Source: Brevibacterium daeguense
GTDB lineage: Bacteria > Actinomycetota > Actinomycetes > Actinomycetales > Brevibacteriaceae
NCBI RefSeq assembly: GCF_021729135.1
Contig: NZ_JAJTWW010000020.1
Location: forward strand, 58,361-122,360
Reading direction: 5' to 3'
Length of the DNA: 64,000 bases
How positions within the stretch are numbered: the first letter of the stretch is position 1; each line of letters starts with the position of its first letter. The notes under the pieces are model-generated. The model was not told the origin of the DNA, searched no databases, and saw only the letters and a program-made list of their open reading frames with translations. This document shows, in pieces, positions 56,218 to 64,000 of this stretch. A program made the position numbers and the translations under genes.

Positions 56218-57908
56218 CCGAGGCGGGCATCCTCGCCGAGGCGGGCCGCAGGGAGCACAGGCGGATCACCGCTCCCGGCGGCCGTCCTGCATGGGCGCTG
56301 CTCGTCGTCGCCATCGCTGCGCTGGTCGCGACCCCGGTGCTGGCCGTGCTCGTCGACGGGGCGGGCGGCCTGGCCGCGGGCGGATTGCCCAGGGGCGCCG
56401 GCGAGATGGCCGTGACCACCGTGCTGCTCATGCTCCTCGTGGGTCTCGGCACCCTGGTGATCGGCGGGGGTCTGGCGTGGCTGGTCACTGCCTATCGCTT
56501 CCCGCTGCGCGGCGCGCTGGTCTGGCTGCTGGTGCTCCCGCTGGCGATGCCGGCCTACATCCTCGGATTCGTCTTCCTGTCGATCTTCGACGTGACGGGG
56601 CCGCTCCAGTCGGCGCTGCGATCTGCGTTCGGGCCCGAGGTGTGGGTGCCGGAGGTGCGTTCGCTCCCGGGAGCCGCCCTTGTCCTGTCGCTGACCCTGT
56701 ATCCGTATGTCTACCTGCTGGCTCGCAACGCGCTCCTCGAGCACGCCGCCGGAACCTACGAAGCCGCACGCACTCTGGGAGCAAGCAGAATGCGGGCGTT
56801 GTGGCGAGTGGTGCTGCCGATGGCGCGCCCCTCCCTGGCGGCAGGGCTCGCGCTCGTGATGATGGAGACGCTCACCGACTTCGCCACCGTCCAGTACTTC
56901 AATGTCAAGACCGTGTCGGTGGGGGTCTACCTCGTCTGGAAGGGCAGCTTCGATTTCGCGGCCGCTTCCCAGCTGTCCGTGGTGGTCCTGCTCTTCGCTG
57001 TGGCGGTGCTCGCTGGAGAGCGGCGTCTGCGGGGACGCGCACGGTTCCACCAGCAGGGCGGCCGCGGACGCGGCATTCAGCCCAGGATCCTGACCGGCTG
57101 GCAGGCCTGGACCGCCACGGGCGTCGGGGTCTCCGTGCTGCTGGCGGGGTTCGCGCTGCCTGTGACGCAGTTGGCCCTCTGGGCCGCACGAGGTCTTCAC
57201 GACGGCAGCGCCTCGCTCGTCGATCCGCGATTCGTCGACTATCTGACGAACAGCCTCTTCGTCGCGGTGATCACGGCACTGCTGTGTGCCGCCCTCGCCG
57301 TCATGATCGCACACGGATGGAGGATGGGGGGCAGGATCGGAGCCTTCGCCGCTCAGCTGACGACGTTCGGCTACGCGGTGCCGGGCGCGGTGATCGGCAT
57401 CGGCGTGCTGCTCTCCTTCGCCCACCTCGACGAGGCGCTGGTCCGGGCGGGGGTCCCCGGCGGCACCGGCCTGCTGGTGACCGGCTCTGTCGCCGGAGTC
57501 GTCTACGCCTACACCGTCCGGTTCCTCGCCCCGGCCTATCAGGCCGTCGATGCCAGCTTCGCCAAGATCTCCCCCAGCACCACGCTGTCCGCGCTGACGC
57601 TGGGTGCCTCTCCTGTTCGCGTCATGGGCCGAGTCCACCTGCCGTTGGCGCGCTCTGGAGTCGCGGTGGCGCTGGTGCTGGTGGTCATCGACGCCGTGAA
57701 GGAGCTGCCCATCGTGCTGCTCCTGCGGCCGTTCGGGTTCACAACGCTGTCCGTGTGGGTCTACGATCTCGCGCGGGAGAACTTCTGGGAGCAGGCTGCC
57801 CTGCCTTCGCTGCTGATCGTCACCGTCGCGGTGGCCCCGGTGCTGCTCCTCTTCCGTCAGGTGAGGCGAGCAGAATCCCACAGCACCGACGGAAAGGTGG
57901 ACAGATGA
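56214..57908 (+). CDS. ferric iron ABC transporter permease, double domain (FbpB-like)
   Basis: A 564-residue permease with about twelve membrane helices in two homologous halves, as in SfuB/FbpB. Each half has an EAA-type loop: YEAARTLGASRMRALWRVVLPMARP and FAKISPSTTLSALTLGASP. It forms the channel for ferric iron alone. The start overlaps the binding-protein stop by 4 nt, and the stop overlaps the ATPase start by 4 nt. Confidence 0.93.
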   Translation: MTEAGILAEAGRREHRRITAPGGRPAWALLVVAIAALVATPVLAVLVDGAGGLAAGGLPRGAGEMAVTTVLLMLLVGLGTLVIGGGLAWLVTAYRFPLRGALVWLLVLPLAMPAYILGFVFLSIFDVTGPLQSALRSAFGPEVWVPEVRSLPGAALVLSLTLYPYVYLLARNALLEHAAGTYEAARTLGASRMRALWRVVLPMARPSLAAGLALVMMETLTDFATVQYFNVKTVSVGVYLVWKGSFDFAAASQLSVVVLLFAVAVLAGERRLRGRARFHQQGGRGRGIQPRILTGWQAWTATGVGVSVLLAGFALPVTQLALWAARGLHDGSASLVDPRFVDYLTNSLFVAVITALLCAALAVMIAHGWRMGGRIGAFAAQLTTFGYAVPGAVIGIGVLLSFAHLDEALVRAGVPGGTGLLVTGSVAGVVYAYTVRFLAPAYQAVDASFAKISPSTTLSALTLGASPVRVMGRVHLPLARSGVAVALVLVVIDAVKELPIVLLLRPFGFTTLSVWVYDLARENFWEQAALPSLLIVTVAVAPVLLLFRQVRRAESHSTDGKVDR

Positions 57909-59119
57909 CCGACAAGCCGACGACCCGCTCCCCAGCCCCGACCCGCGGTACTGCCGATGCGACTCCGCCGGCGCTCACCCTGGAGGGTGTGGGCAAACAC
58001 TACGGCGGTGTCGTCGCCGCGCGGGATCTGCAGCTGACAGTGGCGCCGGGCGAGCTCGTCACCGTGATCGGCCCGTCCGGCTGCGGCAAGTCGACCTTGC
58101 TGCGCCTCATCGCCGGCCTGGAGCGCCCGGATGCAGGCACGATCCGCATTGCGGGAGAGACGGTCGCCGGCAGCGGCCGGTTCCAGCAGCCGGAACGGCG
58201 GCGGGTGGGGATGGTTTTCCAGGACTATGCGCTGTTCCCACACCTCACCGTGGCTCAGAACGTCGCCTTCGGGCTCAACCGTGCTGCCCGGGCCGAGCGT
58301 CGCGTCCGAGTAGATGAAGCGCTCGAACTGGTGCGGATGGCGCACCTGTCCGGGCGCTACCCGCATGAGCTCTCCGGCGGGCAGCAGCAGCGGGCTGCTC
58401 TGGCCCGCGCTCTGGCCCCGGCACCGAAGGTGGTGCTGCTCGACGAGCCCTTCTCCAGCCTTGACGAGTCGCTTCGGGCCCAGCTGCGAGCAGACACCGT
58501 CGCCGCCCTGCGCGAGACGCGCACCACCGGCGTCCTGGTCACCCACGACCAGACCGAGGCACTGTCCGTGGGTGACAGGGTGGTGGTGATGCGCGGGGGT
58601 GCCATCGAGCAGGCAGACGTGCCGGAGAAGGTGTTCGAACAGCCGGCGTCGCGGTTCGTCGCCTCCTTCATGGGCGATGCGGACTTCCTCCCGGCACATG
58701 TCGACCGCGCCCTGCTCACCTGCGAGATCGGGATCGTCTCCACTGTTCCGGGCTGGGCCGACAGCGATGTCGACGTCGAGGTGGTGCTGCGACCGCACGA
58801 AGTCGCCCTCCGCGCCGACCCGAGCTCTGCTTCCCGTGTCGCAGCCGTGGAGTACCACGGCGCCTTCGTGCTGCACACGGTGCAGCTTCCCTCGGGACGA
58901 CGGCTGCGCTCCTGGCAGCACAACGGCGTGCGCTATCCGGTGGGCACGGCGGTAGCAGTGGGGGTGGCACCGGGGATCGTCCCGTCACTGCTCGTCGGGG
59001 ACGAGGCGATCACCCGACCCCCCGGGCGGAACGGCGGTCAGCCACTCGACTCCCGTGAGGACGGACTGCCTGCGCCCGCCCCGGCTCTCGCCGAGGACAC
59101 GTTCCACCGAGCACGATAG
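57905..59119 (+). CDS. ferric iron ABC transporter ATP-binding protein (FbpC-like)
   Basis: A 404-residue ATPase. It has Walker A GPSGCGKST, Q-loop VFQDYALFPHLT, signature LSGGQQQRAAL, Walker B VVLLDEPFSSLD and H-loop VTHDQTEAL. A TOBE-like C-terminal domain (about 250-350) and a Pro-rich tail follow. It energises the permease encoded just upstream, and ATGA coupling joins them. Some FbpC proteins sense iron through the C-terminal domain; not tested here. Confidence 0.94.
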   Translation: MTDKPTTRSPAPTRGTADATPPALTLEGVGKHYGGVVAARDLQLTVAPGELVTVIGPSGCGKSTLLRLIAGLERPDAGTIRIAGETVAGSGRFQQPERRRVGMVFQDYALFPHLTVAQNVAFGLNRAARAERRVRVDEALELVRMAHLSGRYPHELSGGQQQRAALARALAPAPKVVLLDEPFSSLDESLRAQLRADTVAALRETRTTGVLVTHDQTEALSVGDRVVVMRGGAIEQADVPEKVFEQPASRFVASFMGDADFLPAHVDRALLTCEIGIVSTVPGWADSDVDVEVVLRPHEVALRADPSSASRVAAVEYHGAFVLHTVQLPSGRRLRSWQHNGVRYPVGTAVAVGVAPGIVPSLLVGDEAITRPPGRNGGQPLDSREDGLPAPAPALAEDTFHRAR

Positions 59120-59141
59120 CGTTCGGCCATCGCAGCTGGGC

Positions 59142-59453
59142 TCAGTCCGCGTGGTCGGACGCCAGGGCCGCGGCACCAGCGACGGCAGCGGTCACGGTCA
59201 GCACGCTCGGCCAGGCGCCGATCTTCTTGGCCAGCGGATGGGACAGGCCGAAGCCGAGCAGGTAGGCGGCGCTCAGGCCGGTCGTGGTGAGCGGTCCGCG
59301 CTTGGCCAGCCAGGTGCGGCCGGCGTAGACCCCGGCCAGCCCGAGCACGACCCCGCCGAGGGCACGGATCCGGGTCTCACGCGCGGTGAGATACCCACCG
59401 ATGAGCCCCAGGGCGACGACAGGTGCGGTCTGAACTTCGTGTGCATCCTTCAT
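59142..59453 (-). CDS. small membrane protein, unknown function
   Basis: A 103-residue protein with three or four predicted helices: VVALGLIGGYLTA, GGVVLGLAGVYAG, GLSAAYLLGFGL and SVLTVTAAVAGAA, separated by short basic loops (LAKRG, LAKKIG). I do not recognise a functional family. No ribosome site; TAGACT lies 8 nt before the ATG. It is divergent from the AAA ATPase gene. Confidence 0.65.
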   Translation of the reverse strand: MKDAHEVQTAPVVALGLIGGYLTARETRIRALGGVVLGLAGVYAGRTWLAKRGPLTTTGLSAAYLLGFGLSHPLAKKIGAWPSVLTVTAAVAGAAALASDHAD

Positions 59454-59613
59454 GTCTGAGGAGTCTAGTACCGTGCCTCCCAGGCAGCGGCCGGGAGACC
59501 AGGGAATTGATAAACGGGATGACAAAGGCTAACGAGAGCCCCAGCCGGCGAGCACTCCCGGATCAGGCGGAGAGCTCGATGATAAACACAATAACAACTG
59601 ATAAAGTGTCGCC
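59454..59613. promoter_or_regulatory. divergent region with GATAAA repeats and AAA-gene promoter
   Basis: No gene is seen. GATAAA occurs at about 59509, 59581 and 59600. The last contains TAAAGT (59602-59607), a -10 box 6 nt before the ATG at 59614. The end next to that gene is richer in A and T than its surroundings. Confidence 0.4.
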
Positions 59614-60819
59614 ATGAATGCATCTCGTGAGGCTGGCCAGCCGCCCCCGCGAAACCCCTTCACCCCCAGCTTCGGCACGCCTCCCCCGCTGCTCGTCGAA
59701 CGGGAGAACGTCATCGCGGAGTTCGAGGAGGCCCTGGAGATCGGCCCTGGCGCACCCGGCCGCGCCATCTTCGTGACCGGCGCCCGCGGCGTCGGCAAGA
59801 CCGTCGTCCTCAACGAGCTCGAGGACTCGGCCAAGCAGGCCGGCTGGATCGTCATCACCGACACCGCAGGGCCGGGACTCGTCGACCGGCTCACCCATGC
59901 CACGCTGCCCCGACTCCTCCGCGAACATGACCCGCACGCCACCCAATCGCGCCTGACGATGGTGCGCATCACCTCGGTCGCGGCCGAGCGCGAGGTCAGC
60001 GAAGCGCACCAGCCCCAGTCCACTCTCCGCTCCCAGCTCGAGCAGCTCGCCGATCTGCTGGCCCCTCACCGGACGGGCATCCTCCTCAGCCTCGACGAGG
60101 TGCATCACGCCGCGATCAATGACATGCGCGAGGTCGCCGCCGCCCTGCAGTTCGGATTCCGCGAAGGTCGCGACATCGCCTTCGTCGCCGCCGGCCTGCC
60201 CGAGTCGATCAACCACCTCGTCAACGACCGCTACTCGACGTTCCTCCGTCGTGCCGAGCGCTTCGAGCTCACCGCGATCTCCCCGCCCGCCGTCGAACGC
60301 GCCCTGCGGGAACCCGTCGAGGAGGGCGGGCGCACCATCACCGACGAGGCGATCACCGCCGCCGTCGCCGCCAGCGACGGCTACCCCTATCTGGTGCAGT
60401 CGATCGGCTTCTACGCCTGGCGCGCAGCCGGCCAGGCCGAGACCATCCGCGCCTCCCACGTCGAGGAGGCGATCACCACCGCGCGCCGGCGCATGGAGCA
60501 GCAGATCCACGAGCCCACCCTGGCGGACCTGTCCCCCGTCGAGCGCACCTTCGTGCTCGTCATGGCCGCCGACTCCGGCCCCTCGCGCATCGCCGACATC
60601 GCCGAGCGCATGGATGTCGGCAACAACTACGTCCAGCCGTACCGGGCGCGCCTGATCAACGCCGGGGTCATCCGGCCGATCCAGCGGGGCGTGGTCGACT
60701 TCGCGATCCCCTATTTGCGCTCCTATCTCCGGCGCGTCCACCTCGGGCTCGCGGAGGCGCCGGCCGGTCTCATCGAGCAGGCACCGGACGAGGATCTCGG
60801 AGAGCTTCCGCGCGAGTGA
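59614..60819 (+). CDS. AAA ATPase with C-terminal winged helix (Orc1/Cdc6-like layout)
   Basis: A 401-residue P-loop ATPase. Walker A is VTGARGVGKTVVLN (about 54), Walker B ILLSLDEVHHAA, and a sensor-like FVAAGLPESI follows. The last 100 residues look like a winged helix (PSRIADIAERMDVGNNYVQPYRARLI). Such stand-alone ATPases occur in many actinobacteria and are mostly unassigned; DNA binding is likely. The 5' part is Pro-rich. It is leaderless by position of TAAAGT. Confidence 0.8.
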   Translation: MNASREAGQPPPRNPFTPSFGTPPPLLVERENVIAEFEEALEIGPGAPGRAIFVTGARGVGKTVVLNELEDSAKQAGWIVITDTAGPGLVDRLTHATLPRLLREHDPHATQSRLTMVRITSVAAEREVSEAHQPQSTLRSQLEQLADLLAPHRTGILLSLDEVHHAAINDMREVAAALQFGFREGRDIAFVAAGLPESINHLVNDRYSTFLRRAERFELTAISPPAVERALREPVEEGGRTITDEAITAAVAASDGYPYLVQSIGFYAWRAAGQAETIRASHVEEAITTARRRMEQQIHEPTLADLSPVERTFVLVMAADSGPSRIADIAERMDVGNNYVQPYRARLINAGVIRPIQRGVVDFAIPYLRSYLRRVHLGLAEAPAGLIEQAPDEDLGELPRE

Positions 60820-60911
60820 ATCTGTTGCTGCATCGAGTGAATCAGACGTTACATCCAGGAAACAGAAAGGAGTATATTGTGGCCGAGCCCACTCGGAACG
60901 CTGTGGGCTGA
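60814..60911 (+). promoter_or_regulatory. tandem 21-bp repeats with promoter or leader ORF before the permease
   Basis: Two adjacent imperfect 21-bp repeats (60814-60834, 60835-60855; 16 of 21 match), each starting GAGTGAATC, end at a possible -35 TTACAT (60849-60854) placed 18 bp from TATATT (60873-60878). Alternatively AAAGGAG (60866-60872) could start a 10-codon ORF, GTG at 60879 to TGA at 60911. Both readings cannot apply to one transcript. Confidence 0.5.
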
Positions 60912-60940
60912 ACCCCCGCCGACATACAGAAAGGCGCGCC

Positions 60941-62452
60941 ATGAGCGACTCCTCGCGCAGCGACAGCAGAGCTGCGAGCGCGGCCACCGCGAACGGTCAT
61001 CCTCCCGCCGGCTCGAACGAGGACCACGGCTTCATCCGGGCGCTCGGATCGGTCGACGCGCTCTTCATCGGCTTCGGCGCGATGATCGGCTTCGGCTGGA
61101 TCACCCTGACCGGTGGCTGGCTGGAGACCGCGGGCACCTACGGCGCCCTCCTCGCATTCCTCACGGGTGGCATCATCATGTCCTTCGTGGGGGTCGTCTA
61201 CTCCGAGATGGTCGCGGCGATGCCGCACGCCGGCGGAGAGCACAACTACCTGATGCGCGGAATCGGGCCCAAGATCTCGATGCTCGGGTCCTGGGCGATG
61301 ACAGGCGGCTACATCAGCGTCGTGCTGTTCGAGGCCGTGTCGATCCCCATGACGGCGGTCTACCTCTTCCCGAACCTCGAGCAGGTCAAGCTCTGGACCA
61401 TCGCCGATTTCGATGTTCATCTGACATGGGCACTCGTGGGGACGATCTCGGCACTCATCGTCACCTGGATCAACATCCGCGGTGTGAAGCTCGCCGGTCT
61501 CGTTCAGACCTGGATCGTGGCATTCCTGCTGACCATGGCCCTGCTGCTCCTGGTCGGCGGAGTCGTCGGCGGTGATGTCGCGAACACCGAGCCCTACTTC
61601 ACCGGTGGCGCTGTCGGCTTCATCGCGGTGCTGGGCGCGGTGCCCTTCCTGTTCGTCGGCTTCGACGTCATCCCGCAGTCGGCCGAAGAGGTGAAGATCC
61701 CGCCGCAGCAGGTCGGCAAGCTCGTCGTGGTGTCCGTGTTCATGGCAGTGGCGTTCTACCTCATCATCATCTTCGCCACTTCCCTCGCGCTTCCCGCCGA
61801 GGAGCTGGCCAAGCGCGAACTCGTGACAGCGGACGCCCTGGCGGTCCTCCTCGGCCACGAGGTGTGGGGCAAGATCGTCATCGCCGGCGGCGTCGCGGGC
61901 ATCATCACCTCCTGGATCGCGTTCCTCATGGGCGGCTCACGCCTGATGTGGGCGCTGGCCCGCTCCGGGATGATCCCTGCCTGGTTCGGTCAGCTGCATC
62001 CCAAGTACCGCACCCCGGCCAACGCACTGGTGTTCATCGGCGTGCTCTCGGCGATCGTGCCGTTCTTCGGCCGGCCCATGCTCGTGTGGATCGTCGATGC
62101 CGGATCGCCAATGATCGTCTTCGCCTACGGCCTCGTGGCGGTCGCGTTCATCGTCCTGCGCAAGAACGAGCCGGACATGCCCAGGCCGCTGCGCGTCGGC
62201 GGCAGGGGCAATGGCGGCCTCGCGATCGGCGTCATCGCCGCCGTGCTGTGTGCCGCGCTGTTCTTCATGTACATCCCCGAGCTCACACCGATCTCGGTGA
62301 CGCTGGCGCCGCAGTCCTACCTGATGTTCGGCATCTGGATGCTTGCCGGGCTCGTCCTGATGCTCCGCCTGCCGGGAGGAATCAAGCCCGGCCCGTTGGC
62401 CGAACAGCAGCTGGTGGCTAAAATCGCCGAAAGGAAACAATCGAAAGGCTAA
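60941..62452 (+). CDS. APC-superfamily amino acid permease
   Basis: A 503-residue transporter with about twelve helices. The first helix carries the glycine-rich GFGAMIGFGWITLTGGWL, and SEMVAAMPHAGGEHNYLMRGIG follows. APC members import amino acids or amines by proton or sodium coupling; the substrate is unknown. The first 30 residues are polar and probably disordered. GAAAGG lies before the ATG. The nitroreductase follows after 2 bp, so they form one operon. Confidence 0.88.
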   Translation: MSDSSRSDSRAASAATANGHPPAGSNEDHGFIRALGSVDALFIGFGAMIGFGWITLTGGWLETAGTYGALLAFLTGGIIMSFVGVVYSEMVAAMPHAGGEHNYLMRGIGPKISMLGSWAMTGGYISVVLFEAVSIPMTAVYLFPNLEQVKLWTIADFDVHLTWALVGTISALIVTWINIRGVKLAGLVQTWIVAFLLTMALLLLVGGVVGGDVANTEPYFTGGAVGFIAVLGAVPFLFVGFDVIPQSAEEVKIPPQQVGKLVVVSVFMAVAFYLIIIFATSLALPAEELAKRELVTADALAVLLGHEVWGKIVIAGGVAGIITSWIAFLMGGSRLMWALARSGMIPAWFGQLHPKYRTPANALVFIGVLSAIVPFFGRPMLVWIVDAGSPMIVFAYGLVAVAFIVLRKNEPDMPRPLRVGGRGNGGLAIGVIAAVLCAALFFMYIPELTPISVTLAPQSYLMFGIWMLAGLVLMLRLPGGIKPGPLAEQQLVAKIAERKQSKG

Positions 62453-62454
62453 AG

Positions 62455-63198
62455 ATGTCTCAGGCTCCTGCCACCAATCCCGCCGCTGTGACGACGTCCG
62501 CCGCCGAGGCGGTGGGTCCGCTGGCAGAGCTGCTCGCCTCCCGCTACAGCGTCCGCCATTTCACGGGCGACCCGGTGCCCGACCCACTGCTGGATTCGGT
62601 CCTCGAGGTCGCCCAGCGAACTCCGTCCTGGTCCAACACCCAGTCGTGGCACGTCCACGTCCTGACCGGCGAGCCGCTGGCCGAGATCGGTCGTCGGCTC
62701 CGCGCCGAGGTGTCGGTGCGCACCCAGCAGAAGGTCGCGCATTCCGATCTGGAGATGCCCCGTCGCTTCTCCGACCTGGAGATGCACCGGAAGCGGGTCA
62801 CCGGGTACGGGCGCTACGAGGCGCTCGGCATCGATCGGAAGGACATGCTGGGACGGTTCGAGGCGGCGCTGACCAACTACGAGTTCTTCGGCGCCCCGGT
62901 CGGACTGGTCATCACCTCCAGCCGCGAGGTGGGTCCATACGGCTGGGTCGACACTGGCTCGTACATCGCCACGCTCCAGTACGCAGCGTGGGAGGCCGGA
63001 CTGGGCGCCTGCGCTTTGGGCTCCATCGGCATGCACACCGACCTCATCCATCGCTACCTCGGACTGGGGGATGACGTTGATGTGGTCGCCGGCATGGCGA
63101 TCGGGTTCCCGGATCATGCAGCTCCCGGCAACTCGTACCGCACGGAACGTGCTCCGCTGGATGAGGTCGTCACTCGAGTGGAGCAGTTGCGGGACTGA
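62455..63198 (+). CDS. nitroreductase-family FMN oxidoreductase
   Basis: A 247-residue NfsB/BluB-like flavoprotein. The FMN-binding start RYSVRHFTGDPV and TPSWSNTQSWHVHVL are typical, with the closing glycine region AAWEAGLGACALGS. It reduces nitro or quinone compounds with NAD(P)H; the natural substrate is unknown. Two bases separate it from the permease stop, so the two are co-transcribed and may act on one compound. Confidence 0.88.
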   Translation: MSQAPATNPAAVTTSAAEAVGPLAELLASRYSVRHFTGDPVPDPLLDSVLEVAQRTPSWSNTQSWHVHVLTGEPLAEIGRRLRAEVSVRTQQKVAHSDLEMPRRFSDLEMHRKRVTGYGRYEALGIDRKDMLGRFEAALTNYEFFGAPVGLVITSSREVGPYGWVDTGSYIATLQYAAWEAGLGACALGSIGMHTDLIHRYLGLGDDVDVVAGMAIGFPDHAAPGNSYRTERAPLDEVVTRVEQLRD

Positions 63199-63205
63199 GC
63201 CGTCA

Positions 63206-64000
63206 CTAGGCGGCAAGGAGAGCAGCAAGCCGGGCTACAGCCGCGCTCGACGCAGCCTTCGACGAGACTTCCCTGCGCCTCTTCAGCGGATCATCGAGCA
63301 GCTTCGATGATGAGAGCTCTGGCCAGATCAGTGCGATACGCCCCGACGAAGCCTTCGAGACCTCCACTCGTGTTTCTGGCGGTGCACCCCGGGATCCCGA
63401 AGCCGGCCCAGGCGAATCAGCCGCAGATCGTGGCACCGGCTGGACAGGCGGATCAGCCGCAGACCGTGGCGCTTGATGCTTAGGCGGTGGCACGGCGCGG
63501 ACCAACGATGGGGTGTGGACCAGCGGAGGCGTCGTCGCGGTGTAGGTATGGCCGGTCGGTGTTGTCACTTCCAGCTGGGCTGGGGTGGCGTGGTGCTGCC
63601 AGCCGGGGTTCTCCTTCGCGTAGTTGCAGCGCGCGCACAATCCGGAGGCGTTGTGCCAGCTGGTGGAGCCACCATCCCGGTGCGGCGTGGCGTGATCGAC
63701 GTGCTTGATGGCGGCATCGCAGAACGGAGTCCGGCAGGTGTCATCACGTAGGACCACCATCCGCCGCAGCAAGCCGGTGAATTCTCTGCGCCGAGATTCC
63801 ATCCCCACCAGCTGCCCGGACTCCGGCGCGGTGAACAGCCGCCGCAGGAACACCTCCGCCCGCGTATCGGCGACCAGCCGGCGGGCCGCCTCGGCCGGCA
63901 GCGGGCCGTGCCCCGGGATCCACGCCGGAACCGCCCCACCGCCCAGCAGCGACTCATCAGTCATCACCAGGTGCAGCTCGACAGGAACGTCGGCGGCCTC
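63206..64000 (-). CDS. DUF222/HNH endonuclease-like protein, cut by window edge
   Basis: The frame stays open to the right edge, so the N-terminal part is missing; an ATG at 63967 is internal. The HNH domain is clear: CRTPFCD, HVDHATPHRDGGSTSWHNASGLCARCN, with zinc Cys pairs and the catalytic His. Such DUF222-HNH (13E12-like) proteins are multi-copy in actinobacteria and of uncertain role. The C-terminal 100 residues are Pro/Ala/Ser-rich with repeated PRSAAD. Confidence 0.85.
   Translation of the reverse strand, partial: EAADVPVELHLVMTDESLLGGGAVPAWIPGHGPLPAEAARRLVADTRAEVFLRRLFTAPESGQLVGMESRRREFTGLLRRMVVLRDDTCRTPFCDAAIKHVDHATPHRDGGSTSWHNASGLCARCNYAKENPGWQHHATPAQLEVTTPTGHTYTATTPPLVHTPSLVRAVPPPKHQAPRSAADPPVQPVPRSAADSPGPASGSRGAPPETRVEVSKASSGRIALIWPELSSSKLLDDPLKRRREVSSKAASSAAVARLAALLAA

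Noticed and set aside
56291..57904. Long open frame running through the iron permease into the ATPase
   Set aside because: The frame is a shadow over the permease; the true ATPase begins at 57905 with ATGA coupling and a proper N-terminus.

Overview
The window is GC-rich, densely packed bacterial DNA with about 50 protein genes on both strands. It has no rRNA, tRNA, CRISPR array or insertion sequence that I can see. The gene set points to an actinobacterium: a RamB-type acetate regulator beside isocitrate lyase, DtxR/IdeR-type iron boxes, a LigD/Ku end-joining pair, a DUF222-type HNH protein, WYL regulators, and many genes without a ribosome-binding site whose -10 box lies 6-7 nt before the start codon. 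A Brevibacterium-like member of the Micrococcales fits best, but this is inference from gene content, not proof.

Layout. 1-6.1 kb: an edge-truncated PIN protein, a GNAT acetyltransferase, a zinc alcohol dehydrogenase, an ectoine hydrolase (DoeA-like) followed by an M20 deacetylase, and a 2H RNA phosphodiesterase. 6.1-9.3 kb: a leftward operon of alcohol dehydrogenase, a gluconate-dehydrogenase subunit 3-like protein and a GMC oxidoreductase. 9.4-15.9 kb: a leftward glycine operon, gcvP-gcvT-gcvH-sdaA, headed by a glycine riboswitch; with serine hydroxymethyltransferase encoded elsewhere it would take glycine to serine and pyruvate. 16-22.9 kb: an aldehyde dehydrogenase, a metallo-beta-lactamase/rhodanese sulfur protein, a YceI-MarR pair, an amidohydrolase and a membrane protein. 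23-27 kb: divergent ligD and ku. 27-31.4 kb: an iron-siderophore ABC importer behind a DtxR-type box.

31.4-39.3 kb: an inositol-phosphatase-like enzyme, an AT-rich patch with a small HTH gene, a large FAD/Fe-S 2-hydroxyacid dehydrogenase, a potassium channel, UspA, and a WYL regulator flanked by two DinB/DUF664 paralogues, one of which has lost its 5' end. 39.3-44.1 kb: the glyoxylate shunt (aceB, aceA) with divergent ramB. 44.2-49.5 kb: an SDR, a leftward permease/hydrolase/transporter group and L-2-hydroxyglutarate oxidase.

49.5-59.1 kb is the most unusual part. A beta-class DNA methyltransferase is followed by a NERD-nuclease/UvrD-like helicase. Convergent to it is a three-domain adenylation-carrier-acyltransferase fusion. 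That fusion shares a DtxR-type iron box with a divergent ferric-iron ABC importer. 59.1-64 kb: a small membrane protein divergent from an AAA ATPase, then an amino acid permease, a nitroreductase, and an HNH protein cut by the right edge.

Regulation can be read in several places: the glycine riboswitch, two iron boxes, near-perfect palindromes beside the YceI, aldehyde dehydrogenase, WYL and membrane-protein genes, and several strong hairpin terminators.
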